Shown here one piece after another: positions 31,801 to 43,145 of a stretch of DNA of 64,000 nt. The position numbers and the translations under genes were made by a program. The notes beneath the pieces were generated by a model, which worked only from the letters and a program-made list of their open reading frames with translations, ran no database searches and was not told the DNA's origin. The stretch comes from Aquarana catesbeiana (Eukaryota; Chordata; Amphibia; Anura; Ranidae), in NCBI RefSeq assembly GCF_042186555.1, contig NC_133325.1, positions 90,982,982 to 91,046,981 of the forward strand. The letters are read 5' to 3'. Numbering within the stretch: the stretch's first letter is position 1; each line of letters begins with the position of its first letter.

Positions 31801-33735
31801 ACAGCTACCGCTGTACACCTAGTACTACCTATACACCTACCGCTGTACACCTAGTACTACCTATACACCTACCGCTGTACACCTAGTACTACCTATACAC
31901 CTACCGCTGTACACCTAGTACTACCTATACACCTACCGCTGTACACCTAGTACTATCTATACACCTACCGCTGTACACCTAGTACTACCTATACACCTAC
32001 CGCTGTACACCTAGTACTACCTATACACCTACCGCTGTACACCTAGTACTACCTATACACCTACCGCTGTACACCTAGTACTACCTATACACCTACCGCT
32101 GTACACCTAGTACTACCTATACACCTACCGCTGTACACCTAGTACTACCTATACACCTACCGCTGTACACCTAGTACTACCTATACACCTACCGCTGTAC
32201 ACCTAGTACTACCTATACACCTACCGCTGTACACCTAGTACTATCTATACACCTACCGCTGTACACCTAGTACTACCTATACACCTACCGCTGTACACCT
32301 AGTACTACCTATACACCTACCGCTGTACACCTAGTACTACCTATACACCTACCGCTGTACACCTAGTACTACCTATACACCTACCGCTGTACACCTAGTA
32401 CTACCTATACACCTACCGCTGTACACCTAGTACTACCTATACACCTACCGCTGTACACCTAGTACTACCTATACAGTTACCGCTGTACACCTAGTACTAC
32501 CTATACACCTACCGCTGTACACCTAGTACTACCTATACACCTACCGCTGTACACCTAGTACTACCTATACACCTACCGCTGTACACCTAGTACTACCTTT
32601 ACACCTACCGCTGTACACCTAGTACTACCTATACACCTACCGCTGTACACCTAGTACTACCTATACACCTACCGCTGTACACCTAGTACTACCTATACAC
32701 CTACCGCTGTACACCTAGTACTACCTATACACCTACCTCTGTACACCTAGTACTACCTATACACCTACCGCTGTACACCTAGTACTACCTATACACCTAC
32801 CGCTGTACACCTAGTACTACCTATACACCTACCGCTGTACACCTAGTACTACCTATACACCTACCGCTGTACACCTAGTACTACCTATACACCTACCGCT
32901 GTACACCTAGTACTACCTATACACCTACCGCTGTACACCTAGTACTACCTATACACCTACCGCTGTACACCTAGTACTACCTATACACCTACCGCTGTAC
33001 ACCTAGTACTACCTATACACCTACCGCTGTACACCTAGTACTACCTATACACCTACCGCTGTACACCTAGTACTACCTATACACCTACCGCTGTACACCT
33101 AGTACTACCTATACACCTACCGCTGTACACCTAGTACTACCTATACACCTACCGCTGTACACCTAGTACTACCTATACACCTACCGCTGTACACCTAGTA
33201 CTACCTATACACCTACCGCTATACACCTAGTACTACCTATACACCTACCGCTGTACACCTAGTACTACCTATACACCTACCGCTGTACACCTAGTACTAC
33301 CTATACACCTACCGCTGTACACCTAGTACTACCTATACACCTACCGCTGTACACCTAGTACTACCTATACACCTACCGCTGTACACCTAGTACTACCTAT
33401 ACACCTACCGCTGTACACCTAGTACTACCTATACACCTACCGCTGTAAACCTAGTACTACCTATACACCTACCGCTGTACACCTAGTACTACCTATACAC
33501 CTACCGCTGTACACCTAGTACTACCTATACACCTACCGCTGTACACCTAGTACTACCTATACACCTACCGCTGTACACCTAGTACTATCTATACACCTAC
33601 CGCTGTACACCTAGTACTACCTATACACCTACCGCTGTACACCTAGTACTACCTATACACCTACCGCTGTACACCTAGTACTACCTATACACCTACCGCT
33701 GTACACCTAGTACTACCTATACACCTACCGCTATA
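28868..33735. repeat. Homogeneous 32-bp satellite, about 150 units
   Basis: The unit is CTACCTATACACCTAC followed by CGCTGTACACCTAGTA, repeated in exact phase over 4.87 kb. Variants are single-base, such as CTATC for CTACC, CAGCTAC for CACCTAC, and CCTCT for CCGCT. Each unit contains TACACCTA twice, spaced alternately 14 and 18 bp apart, so the unit looks like a dimer of related halves. There is no coding potential in the repeat phase, and no spacers as in a CRISPR. Confidence 0.98.
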
Positions 33736-33892
33736 CAGAATTAAAGAACTTGTTTGAGCTTCAGGCGTAGGGCTTCAGGCGTTTTGGAGTGGAGATGTGA
33801 ATCATCTCCATAGAGAATAATGGATTTTTTCCCCTCCAGCGTTTTGTAGCTTGAGGCTTCAAGCTACAAAATGCTCAGGTGTGAATGGAGCC
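33736..33892. mobile_element. MITE fragment
   Basis: The right end GTGTGAATGGAGCC is followed by TAA. The arms carry GCGTTTTGTAGCTTGAG and an inverse stretch. The left end is lost at the satellite boundary. Confidence 0.55.
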
Positions 33893-33949
33893 TAAAGTGT
33901 AACTAAAGGCAAAACTTTTTTTTTTTTTTTTCCATTTTGAATAGAGCAA

Positions 33950-34338
33950 GGCCCCGTTCACACCTGAGCGATTTTCTGCTTGCAGCTCTAAAATGCTCAA
34001 CAAACCAAATCCCATTAATTTCAATGGCCCCTGTTCACATCTGAGTGTTCTGTCGCCTGAAGCTCAACAAATTACATGAGTTTCTTGGCAGATTACAAGT
34101 GTTTTTGGCCCCCTAGACTTCAATAGAAACGCCTGACTTGAGCGTTTTCTGCTCAAATAGCAGCTCTCTATCCCAAATTTCCTCTCCTCTCCCCCCTCTC
34201 TCCTTTTGATTGGCTAAACAAAAAAGCCAGAAGCTGTAAAACGCTTGTAATACAGTTCTAAAATGCTAAAAAAAAAAAAAAAAAAAAAAACGCTCATAAA
34301 ACGCCAATGAATCGATACGCTCAGGTGTGAATGGAGCC
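33950..34338. mobile_element. MITE with GGCCCCGTTCACACCTGAGCG ends
   Basis: Inverted ends GGCCCCGTTCACACC and GGTGTGAATGGAGCC bound a hairpin rich in AAAACGCT/AGCGTTTT. An A tract is at 34269-34290. No clean target duplication is visible. Confidence 0.75.
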
Positions 34339-35174
34339 TTCGGGAGGCTTAGAAAACCCATCAGTTTTTTGCCATCTGTGTCCAATTGGGGAGATTTCCA
34401 TTCACTTCCTGTCTCATAGCCAAAACAGGAAGTGAGAGTAAACCCCTCCAAAAGTGAGGGAATCCTGATATGTCACCAGGATCACCAGAACTAATGTCCC
34501 CATTGGAAGCTTTTTCCTCTATTACTGTTCTGACGTCAACCCAAAATTTTGTACTTTCTTGTATTTTTACCTTTGATAATAATGGTAAACAGGACAAATA
34601 GAGAGGATGAATCTCCCTAATGGGGGAGGGGGGTGGCACAGACAGCAATAAATTATATCAGGCGTTCTAATCTCTCTCCACTATATCCATTTAGTTACAC
34701 ATTCCATACACTGTACAAATCAAAACAAAAGTTTTGACTTCAGATACATTTTAGCTGTTTTGCAAGGTGATAACTATGGTAGTAATTCTGAGTATATTCT
34801 GGAAAGTAAAAGAAGTTGCCCTGCACTCTGCCCTTCATTGTGTCACTCCTAGACAACCTTGACATAAGTCACAAGGCAAACAAGCTCAGCAAAGATAACA
34901 CAAGAGATTTGTGCCCTGTGGGTTATAGGTTATTGGAGGTGCATTGGGAATAGCAGAATCCATGTATCTGTTTATGGCCTACTGCTGTGAAAAAAATGCA
35001 AGACTTAAAATAGAAATCAAGAAATAAAAGAAATGTTCATCACAGAACTATGCCTTTTTTTTTAATGCAGTGCCATCGGAGGGCCCGGAGGTTTCGGGCA
35101 TCCCATATTGTGTTTTATCATTGTCCCTTGAACACAGAGATTTCTTCAGATTCTCTGAATCCTTTGATATTATG
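34339..35174. other. No feature recognised
   Basis: This is unique-looking AT-rich sequence. No exon-like frame or repeat end was found. Confidence 0.4.
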
Positions 35175-35660
35175 CAGTGGCGTAACTAGAACCTTCCGGG
35201 CCCCGATGCAAGAAACCAGAAAGGGCCCCTTCCCTCGGAGCCCGGTAGCGGAATGCCAGGGCCCAGTCACAGGTGCGATGTTTGTGTGGTAGTTCTGCCA
35301 AAGGTGTCAGTAGTTTTTTCTATTTTTATTTTATTTTTCTACCATTTTTGTTTTATTCAATTTTCTTTTTTTAAATATTTTTTACTTTTTTTTTTAGGAG
35401 CCCCGTTGGGGGCTTTGGTGAAATATCAGGGGTATAAAAAGACCTCTGATGTTTCACCTTTGAGACAGAGAAAGGAGATTGAGGACACAGCCTCAGCTGC
35501 ACAGAATGAATGGAGAGGAATAGATCTGTACAGAGCTTCCCGTTCATTCACAAATGGAAGCATAGGAAACACAGTTTACTATGTTTCAGTTATGAATAGA
35601 CAGTCACGGATCACTGACTCTTCAGAAAAGGCTTCATCCTGACAGATCCCCTGCAGAGCT
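35175..35660. mobile_element. hAT-like fragment (CAGTGGCGTAACTAG end)
   Basis: It begins CAGTGGCGTAACTAGA, the same terminal sequence as the element at 59737-60907. The right end was not located, so the 3' limit is approximate. Confidence 0.5.
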
Positions 35661-36110
35661 GTGGGGATGGGGGGCAGGAAAAAGCACTGGGGGGGGGCTG
35701 GAGAGAACATGGGGGGCAGCAGAAAGAAGCTGGATAGGAGGAGCGGCGGAGGGCAGCTGCATATAAAGGAACCATATAAGTATAAATATAGCGCTTGCAA
35801 ACACGACTGAAAATATGTTTACCAAAAAAGAAACAAAGTCCAAATAAAGTGACAAAAGGTGCTCCAATCCAAAGTGAAGGAAATATAAGGTGCTTCAGAA
35901 AAATTCAGGTGTGCAACACCCCCTTATGTATCCCCACTCACCAGATCAGAACGACCCCCAGCTTTTCAGTCTGGTGGGTCATTTAAAGCTTGGTAAAGAA
36001 ATCCTGGGATGATGGATATGGTGATAAGTCTTCAGGTCCAGAATTGCTTTATGGAGTTTCTCAGCCAGAAACAACAGGTACCCAGAAGTAAAAACAGAAG
36101 AGAACTGATA
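35661..36110. other. Unclassified repeat-like sequence
   Basis: A segment from 35755 (CATATAAGTATAAATATAGCGC) resembles low-copy interspersed sequence also seen near 16360-16440. No coding region is supported. Confidence 0.3.
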
Positions 36111-36255
36111 GGGCCCTTTCACACTGGGGCGGCGTAGGCGGTAAAGCGCCGCTATTGTAAGCGGCGCTTTACCGTCGGTATTCAGCCGCTAGCGGGGCGG
36201 TTTTACCCCCCGCTAGCGGCCGAGAAAGGGTTAAAAACCACCGCAAAGCGCGGCT
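36111..36255. mobile_element. Left-end fragment of the GGGCCCTTTCACACTGGGGC MITE
   Basis: It matches the ends and the GCGGCGCTTTACCG / CCCGCTAGCGGCCG palindromes of the elements at 9750 and 47227. It stops after CACCGCAAAGCGC. Confidence 0.8.
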
Positions 36256-36615
36256 GTATAGAACTCCTCTGCCAGATCCTGCGCTTTTCTGTGCAGCTGC
36301 AGAGAGGCTCATGTCTGCCCGCATCTGTCTCAGCACTTGGCAGCAGAGAGGGGGACAGAACTCCTTCTACTGATCTAGCCGCAGCACCCCCTGGTCTCCG
36401 CCTCTCCTGGTCTCGCCATTCAGCTGGCTCCAACTCTCCTCTGGTCCTCCTCCAGACCCTGCACTTTCTGCTACCACGCTTCACCCCCAGCTTCTTCTCT
36501 GCAGCAGCACAAGGTAAGGGGATAAACTGTGATGTAAGGAAGGGTGGGGGACTCTGGTCTTCTGATGGTGGGGGGGCTCTTAACATCTGGTGTGAGGGGG
36601 GGGGGCTCTGGACAT

Positions 36616-36895
36616 CCAGAGAACAACCATAATGTGCATCGGCCCACAATGATGTTGAGTTTGACACCTCTGCTATAACCCAATACATTTTTGTTTTTTT
36701 TTTTACTTTTAAAAGTGCTCTTCTTCAGTCCAATATCACATGTGACTGTTCGGAGGGGCACTTACACTGTGCCTAAGGCTCATTTACATAGCCTGTCAAT
36801 CACAGGCATGGATGATCATGACAAACCAGGAGACTCCTGGCCTGTCAGTCACAGCAAGGTCATGGGAGACGGGACAGACCAGGAGAGCCATTCTG
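36616..36895. repeat. Duplicated segment, copy 1
   Basis: The sequence from ACAACCATAATG through GAGTTTGACACCTCTGCTA, GAGGGGCACTTACACTGTGCC and CATGGGAGACGGGACAGA recurs in the same order at 42740-43000. It directly precedes a CR1 element here. Confidence 0.8.
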
Positions 36896-38097
36896 TCGCA
36901 GTATATCTGCGTGAGCCGGTCGGGAACCGGTTATCCTTCGTTGAGGAGGTGAGTTGCCATCTAGATAAAGGAAGGCCCGTAGACGTGGTGTATCTGGATT
37001 TTGCAAAGGCATTCGACACAGTCCCCCCATAAACTATTACTGTACAAACTAAGGTCTGTCAGCGTGGACCAAAGGGTGTTCCAGAGGGTGGTGATAAATG
37101 GGGAGTACTCTGAATGGTCCGGGGTGAAAAGTGGGGTCCCACAGGGTTCTGTGCTGGGACCAATCCTATTTAATATATTCATAAATGACCTGGAGGATGG
37201 GATAAACAGTTCAATCTCTGTATTTGCGGACAATACTAAGCTAAGCAGGACAATAACTTCTCCGCAGGATGTGGAAACCTTGCAAGAAGATCTGAACAAA
37301 TTAATAGGGTGGGCAACTACATGGCAAATGAGGTTTAATTTTGAGAAATGTAAAAGAATGCATTTGGGTGCCAAAAATATGATTGCAATCTATACACTGG
37401 GGGGAGAACCTCTGGGGGAATCTAGGATGGAAAAGGACCTAGGGGTCCTAGTAGAAGACAAGGGCAATGGCATGCAATTCCAAGGTGCTGCAAGCAAACA
37501 GAATATTGGCATGCATCAAAAAGGGGATTAACTCTAGAGATAGATAGAACGATAATTCTCCCACTCTACAAGACTCTGGTCTGGCCGCACCTGGAGTATG
37601 CCATCAAGTTCTGGGCACCAGTCCTCAGGAAGGATGTCCTGGAACTGGAGAGGGTCCAGAGAAGGGCAACAAAACTGATAAAGGGTCTGGAGGATATTAG
37701 TTGGAAAGGTTGCGAGCACTGAACTTATTCTCTCTGGAGAAGAGACGCTTGAGAGGGGATATGATTTCAATATACAAATACCGTACTGGTGACCCCACAA
37801 TAGGGATAAAACTTTTCCGCAAAAGGGAATTTAATAAGACACGCGGCCATTCACAAAAATTAGAAGAAAAGCGGTTTAACCTTAAACTGCATAGAGGGTT
37901 TTTTACAGTAAGAGCGGTAAGGATGTGGAATTCTCTTCAACAGGTGGTGGTTTCAGCAGGGAGCATTGATTAATTAGATAAGCACCTGCATGACCATAAC
38001 ATACAGGGATATACAATGTAATACTGACATAAAATCACATACATAGGTTGGACTTGTGTCTTTTTTTTTCAACCTCGCCTACTATGTAACTATGTAA
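36896..38097 (+). mobile_element. CR1-like LINE, 5'-truncated
   Basis: It carries the C-terminal half of the CR1 pol protein and ends with the usual 3' tail (GGTTGGACTTGTGTC, then ACTATGTAACTATGTAA). No target duplication is visible, as is common for this clade. Confidence 0.9.
36900..37975 (+). pseudogene. CR1-like reverse transcriptase remnant
   Basis: Motif A reads VYLDFAKAFDTVP near 36985-37025. A frameshift follows at the PHKLLLYKL join. Then come SGVPQGSVLGPILFNIFIND (37129) and motif C as VFADNTKLS (37219), where FADD is expected, so a catalytic aspartate has become asparagine. Downstream pieces are NFEKCKRMHLG, EKDLGVLVEDK, PHLEYAIKFWAP, ERVQRRATKLIKGLE, LNLFSLEKRRLRGDMISIYK and TVRAVRMWNSL, the usual CR1 C-terminal order. 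There are several further shifts and a stop. The frames strongly match the CR1 clade of LINEs; it cannot encode an active enzyme. Confidence 0.92.
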
Positions 38098-38401
38098 GCA
38101 GCCTTATATAGTGTGGGGCATGGACTTGGTCCCCCTGAGCCATGATTGGCCAAAGGCACCCTGCTTTTGGCCAATTATGGCTCTCGCAGCAAAGCACACT
38201 GTGATTGGCCAAAGCATGCAGGTCAGGTGCATGCTTTGGCCGATCATCAGACATCAATGCACTGCGATCTTGCAGTGTATCATGGGGCATTCCGCGGTGC
38301 TCGAATTTGCCGCGAATGCCCCATAATATTCGCTGTTGGGCGAACACCCAATGTTTCGAGTCAAACTTACGGTCGACTCAAACATCGAGCTCATCCTTAC
38401 C
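38098..38401. repeat. Unclassified interspersed repeat
   Basis: It contains repeated TGATTGGCCAAAG / GGCCAAT words and a tail with CGCGAATGCCCCATAATATTCG and CGAACA/CGAGT words. It sits between two CR1 copies. Confidence 0.45.
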
Positions 38402-39003
38402 AAGCAGCTGCAAGCAAAGCCAACAGAATATTGGCTTGATTCACTCCAGAAATAAAAGATAATTCTCCCAATCTACAAGACTCTGGTCCGGCCGCACCTG
38501 GAGTATGCTGTCCAGTTCTGGGCACCAGTCCTCAGGAGGGATGTGCTGAAACTGGAGAGGGTCCAGAGAAAGGCAACAAAACCAATAAAGGGACTAGAGG
38601 ATCTCCGCTATGAGGAAAGACTGCAAGCACTGAACTTATTCTCTCTGGAGAAGAGTCGCTTGAGAGGGGATATGATTTCAATGTACAAATATCTTACTGG
38701 TGACCCCACAATAGGGATAAAACTTTTCTGCACAAGGGAATTTAAAAAGACACGTGGCCATTCACTAAAATGAGAAGAGAAGCGGTTTAACCTTAAACTG
38801 CATAGAGGGTTCTCTACTGTAAGAGCGGTAAGGATGTGGAATTCTCTTTGACAAGCAGTGGTTTCAGCAGGGAGCATTGATAGTTTTTGAAATTATTAGA
38901 TAGGCACCTAAACGACCACAACACACAGGGGTATACAATGTAATATTAACATAAAAGCACACACATAGGTTGGACTTGTCTTTTTTCAACCTTACCAACT
39001 ATG
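38402..39003 (+). mobile_element. CR1-like LINE, 3' fragment
   Basis: A second, more 3'-limited copy carries PHLEYAVQFWAP, ERVQRKATKPIKGLED, LNLFSLEKSRLRGDMISMYK and the RAVRMWNSL block with a stop. It ends in the same 3' tail (GGTTGGACTTGTC). It is closely related to the copy at 36896-38097. Confidence 0.9.
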
Positions 39004-39333
39004 TACAGGTGATACTCGAAAAATTAGAATATCGTGCAAAAGTTCATTTATTTCACTAATGTAACTTAAAAGGTGAAACTAATATATGAGATAGACTCGC
39101 TACATGCAAAGCAAGATAGTTCAAGCCGTGATTTGTCATAATTGTGATGATTATGGCTTACACCTCATGAAAACCCCAAATCCACAATCTCAGAAAATTA
39201 GAATATTGTGAAAAGGTGCAATATTCTAGGCTCAAAGTGTCCCACTCTAATCAGCTAATGAAGCCATAACACCTGCAAAGGGTTCCTGAGCCTTTAAATG
39301 GTCTCTCAGCCTGGTTCAGTAGGAACCACAATC

Positions 39334-40276
39334 ATGGGAAAGACTGCTGACCTGACAGTTGTGCAGAAAACCATCATTGACACCCTCCATGAGGAGGAAA
39401 AGTCTCAAAAGGTAATTGCAAAAGAAGCTGGATGTTCCCAAAGTGCTGTACCAAAGCACATTAATAGAAAGTTATGTGGAAGGGAAAAGTGTGGAAGAAA
39501 AAGGTTCACAAGCAGCAGGGATGACCGCAGCCTGGAGAGGATTGTCAGGAAAAGGCCATTCAAATGTGTTGGGGACTTTCACAAGGAGTGGACTGAGGCT
39601 GGAGTCAGTGTATCAAGATCCACCACACATAGACAGATCCTGGACATGGGCTACAAATGTCGTATTCATCTTGTCAAGCTACTCCTGAACAACAAACAAC
39701 ATCAGAAATGTCTTACCTGGGCTAAAGAAAAACAGACCTGGTCTGTTGCTCAGTGGTCCAAAGTCCGAGAGCAAATTTTGCATCTCATTTGGAAACCAAG
39801 GACCCAGAGTATGGAGGAAGAATGGAGAGGCACACACTGCAAGTTGCTTGAAGTCCAGTGTGAAGTTTCCTCAGTCTGTGTTGATTTGGGGAGCCATGTC
39901 ATCTACTGGTGTTGGTCCACTGTGTGTCATTATGTCCAGGGTCAACGCAGCCATCTACCAGGAGATTTTGGAGCACTTCATGCTTCCTTCCACAGACAAG
40001 CTCTATGGGGATGCTGACTTTATTTTCCAGCAGGACTTGGTACCTGCTCACACTGCCAAAAGCACCAAAACCTGGTTCAATGACCGTGGGATTACTGTGC
40101 TTGATTGGCCAGCAAACTTGCCTGACCTGAACCTTATAGAGAATGTATGGGGCATTGCCAAGAGAAAGATGAGAGACATGAGAACGAATAATGCAGAAGA
40201 GCTGAAGGCCGCTATTGAAGCATCCTGGTCTTCCATAACACCTCAGCAGTGCCACAGGCTGATAGCTTCCAGTTAG
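39334..40276 (+). pseudogene. Tc1-like transposase, frameshifted at the first catalytic Asp
   Basis: The frame opens MGKTADLTVVQKTIIDTLHE with a paired-type helix-turn-helix (QKVIAKEAGCSQSAVPKHI) and a GRKR AT-hook-like stretch near 39490. At about 39765, where SDES is expected, the sequence has lost bases: the aspartate codon is destroyed and the frame shifts. In the second frame FCISFGNQGPRVWRKNGE, FQQDLVPAHTAKSTK (second Asp) and LPDLNLIENVWGIAK (Glu) continue to a stop at 40276. The length is near the usual 340 residues of the family. The copy must be inactive in cis. Confidence 0.95.
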
Positions 40277-40362
40277 TAATTGCTGCAAAAGGGGCCCAAA
40301 CCAAGTACTGTGTACATATGCATGCTTATACTTTTCAGAGGTCCGATATTGTTCTATATACA

Positions 40363-42428
40363 CAGGGCCGGATTTCCCATAAGGCCACCGAGGCCAGGCC
40401 TCGGGGCGGCAGTGGTACAGGGGCGGCCCGGCGCCGCTCCTGCAACGACTTCTCGGCCGCCCCCCACACTAACCTAGCAGCATGCAGCGCACCCGGGCAC
40501 CAGAGAGGTGGGGGCGCTGAAGCGCTAGAGTGCTCCTCTCCTTCCTCCTACTCTCTGTGTCCAGACGCGGCTCCCTCCGCTCCCACCACCGCCGCTGCTG
40601 TTTTTTTCGAGGCTTCAGCCTGTCCCCCCTCCCTCCTCCTGTCAAAGAAGCAGAGCAGCCGCCGGAGATCGGAGCGGCTGGTCTCTGTGCGGGGGGCCTG
40701 TCCTGGGAGGGGGGGTTGTCCTGGGGCTCTGTACTAGTGAAGGGGGGGTTTGTCTGGGGGGGGGTTGTACTAATGAAGGGGGGGTTGTCCTGGGGGTCTG
40801 TACTAATGGAGGGGGGTTGTCCTGGGGGTCTGTACTAATGGAGGGGGGGTTTGTCCTGGGGGGGTCTGTACTAATGAAGGGAGGGGTGGTTTGTCCTGGG
40901 GGGGGTCTGTGCTAATGGAGGGGGTGGGGGTTGACCTGGGGGGTTTGTACTAATGGAGAGGGGGTTGTCCTGGGGGGGTTTGTACTAATGGAGGGGGTGT
41001 TGACCTGGGGGGGTTTGTACTAATGGAGGGGGGTTGTCCTGGGGGAGTATGTACTAATGGAGGGGGGGTTGTCCTGGGGGGTATGTACTAATGGAGGGGG
41101 GTTGTCCTGGGGGGTTTGTACTAATGGAGGGGCGTTTGTCCTGGGGGGTCTGTACTAATGAAGGGAGGGGGGTTGGTCCTGGGGGGGTCTGTGCTAATGG
41201 AGGGGGTGGGGGTTGACCTGGAGGGGTTTGTACTAATGGAGAGGGGGTTGTCCTGGGGGGGGTTTGTACTAATGGAGGGGGGTTGACCTGGGGGGGTTTG
41301 TACTAATGGAGGGGGGTTGTCCTGGGGGGTATGTACTAATGGAGGGGGGATTGTCCTGGGGGGTATGTACTAATGGAGGGGCGTTTGTCCTGGGGGGTCT
41401 GTACTAATGAAGGTAGGGGGGTTTATCCTGGGGGGGTCTGTACTAATGAAGGGAGGGGGGTTTGTCCTGGGGGGGTCTGTACTAATAAAGGGAGGGGGGT
41501 TTGTCCTGGGGGGGGTCTGTACTAATGAAGGGAGGGGGGTTTGTCCTGGGGGGGTCTGTACTAATAAAGGGAGGGGGGTTTGTCCTGGGGGGGTCTGTAC
41601 TAATGAAGGGAGGGGGGTTTGTCCTAGGGGGGGTCTGTACTAAGGGAGGGGGGTTTGTCCTGGGGGGATCTGTACTAATGAAGGGAGGGGGGTTTGTCCT
41701 GGGGGGGTCTGTACTAATGAAGGGAGGGGGGTTTGTCCTGGGGGGGGTCTGTACTAATGAAGGGAGGGGGTTTGTCCTAGGGGGGGTCTGTACTAAGGGA
41801 GGGGGGTTTGTCCTGGGGGGATCTGTACTAATGAAGGGAGGGGGGTTTGTCCTGGTGGGGGTCTGTACTAATGGATGGGGGTTTGTCCTGGGGGGGGTCT
41901 GTACTAATGGAGGGGGGTGGTTTGTCCTGGGGGGGTCTACACCCAGGACTCCAGAGGGAGAGAGCAGTGCTGAGGGAACACCATCAGAGAGAGAACCCCA
42001 CTGCCCTGCGCCACCAGAGGGAAAGCCACACAGCCTAGCGCCATCCCTGGCAGAGAAAGGAATGGAGTCATTGCAGGAATACAGATCTGGGTGCTACCCA
42101 ACAGACTTGCCAGGGGCAATTCAGAGTGAGCTGACTCCTGATCAGAGGGAACCGTTGCTGTATCGCTGGGTCAGGTGAGAGGGCCGATCGGCCATTATCT
42201 ACTAATGTCCATAGGAACTGCAGTCTCTGACCGTCTCCTGTATCATGTCTGCAATCTCTGACCATCTCCTGTACTATGATTGCAGTCTCTGACCATCTCT
42301 TGTATCATATCTGCAGTCTTTGACCGTATTATGTCTGGGGGCTCTTTCTGGTGGTGTGTGTGTGTGTGAGGGGGGGCGGCATTGAAGGGCCCGGCCTTGG
42401 GGCGGCAAAGGGAGTAAATCCGGGCCTG
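40363..42428. mobile_element. Non-autonomous hAT in Tc1, 8-bp duplication TATATACA
   Basis: It starts CAGGGCCGGATTTCCC and ends ...GTAAATCCGGGCCTG, with TATATACA at 40355-40362 and 42429-42436. It has no transposase. The interior is a large G-rich minisatellite plus a flank with 'CTCTGACC..CTCCTGTA' repeats at 42220-42330. Confidence 0.95.
40685..41940. repeat. G-rich minisatellite inside the hAT
   Basis: Units of about 35-38 bp read GTACTAATGGAGGGGGG then TTGTCCTGGGGGGGTCT, with a second variant TACTAATGAAGGGAGGGGGG in the right half. There are multiple G4-6 runs per unit on the plus strand, so G-quadruplex formation is likely (inference). The long frames across it are repeat translation. 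Confidence 0.95.
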
Positions 42429-42739
42429 TATATACAATCCTTGTTTTATTGATTGCATGTAATATTCTAACTTTCTGAGATTGTGGATTTGGGGTTTTCA
42501 TGAGCTGTAAACCATAATCATCACAATTATGACAAATCACGGCTTGAACTATCGTGCTTTGCATGTAATGAGTCTATCTCATATATTAGTTTCACCTTTT
42601 AAGTTGCATTAGTGAAATAAATGAACTTTTGCACAATATTCTAATTTTTTGAGTATCACCTGTATGAGTCGGGACAGATCAGGAGTCTCCTGGCCTTTCA
42701 GTAACAGCGAGGTCATGGGAGATACAACTGGCCTATTGA

Positions 42740-43145
42740 GGACAACCATAATGCCAATGCGGGCCGCAATGAAATTGAGTTTGACACCTCTGCTATAACC
42801 CAATACATTTTTTATTTTTACTTTTAAAAGTACCTCTTCTTCAGTCTTCAGTGACTGTCCGGAGGGGCACTTATACTGTGCCTAAAGCTCATTTATATAT
42901 CCTGTCAATCCAAGGCATAGATGGGCATGACAGTCACAGCGAGGTCATGGGAGACGGGACAGATCGGGAGACTCCTGGCCTGTCAGTCACAGCCAGGTCA
43001 TGGGAGACGGGACAAATTGAGAGACTCGTGGCCTGTCAGTCACAGTGAGGTCATGGGAGATGGGACAAATCGGAAATCTCATGGTCTGTCAGTCACAGCG
43101 AGGTAATGGGAGACGGGACAGATCAGGAATCTCCTGGCCTGTCAA
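42740..43145. repeat. Duplicated segment, copy 2, with tandem expansion
   Basis: It has the same order of landmarks as 36616-36895. A unit with GTCATGGGAGACGGGACA and CTCCTGGCCTGTCAGTCACA is repeated about four to five times at 42935-43140. Confidence 0.8.

Larger units (their letters stand above)
39006..42662 (+). mobile_element. Tc1-like transposon with a nested hAT
   Basis: The inverted ends are CAGGTGATACTCGAAAAATT and its complement (42643-42662), flanked by TA. Without the nested hAT and its duplicate it is about 1.58 kb. The TIR family differs from the Tc1 copy at 18581. Confidence 0.95.

Noticed and set aside
28868..33735. CRISPR-like or coding repeat array
   Set aside because: There are no variable spacers; the 32-bp unit is continuous. 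The organism is a eukaryote, and the repeat gives no open frame in phase.
36203..36688. 161-residue minus-strand frame
   Set aside because: It starts in a MITE fragment and runs through GC-rich sequence; no domain is recognised and the opposite strand is equally open.
41501..42178. 225-residue frame with GGFVLGGSVLMK repeats
   Set aside because: It is translation of the G-rich minisatellite inside the hAT; no family similarity and no start context.
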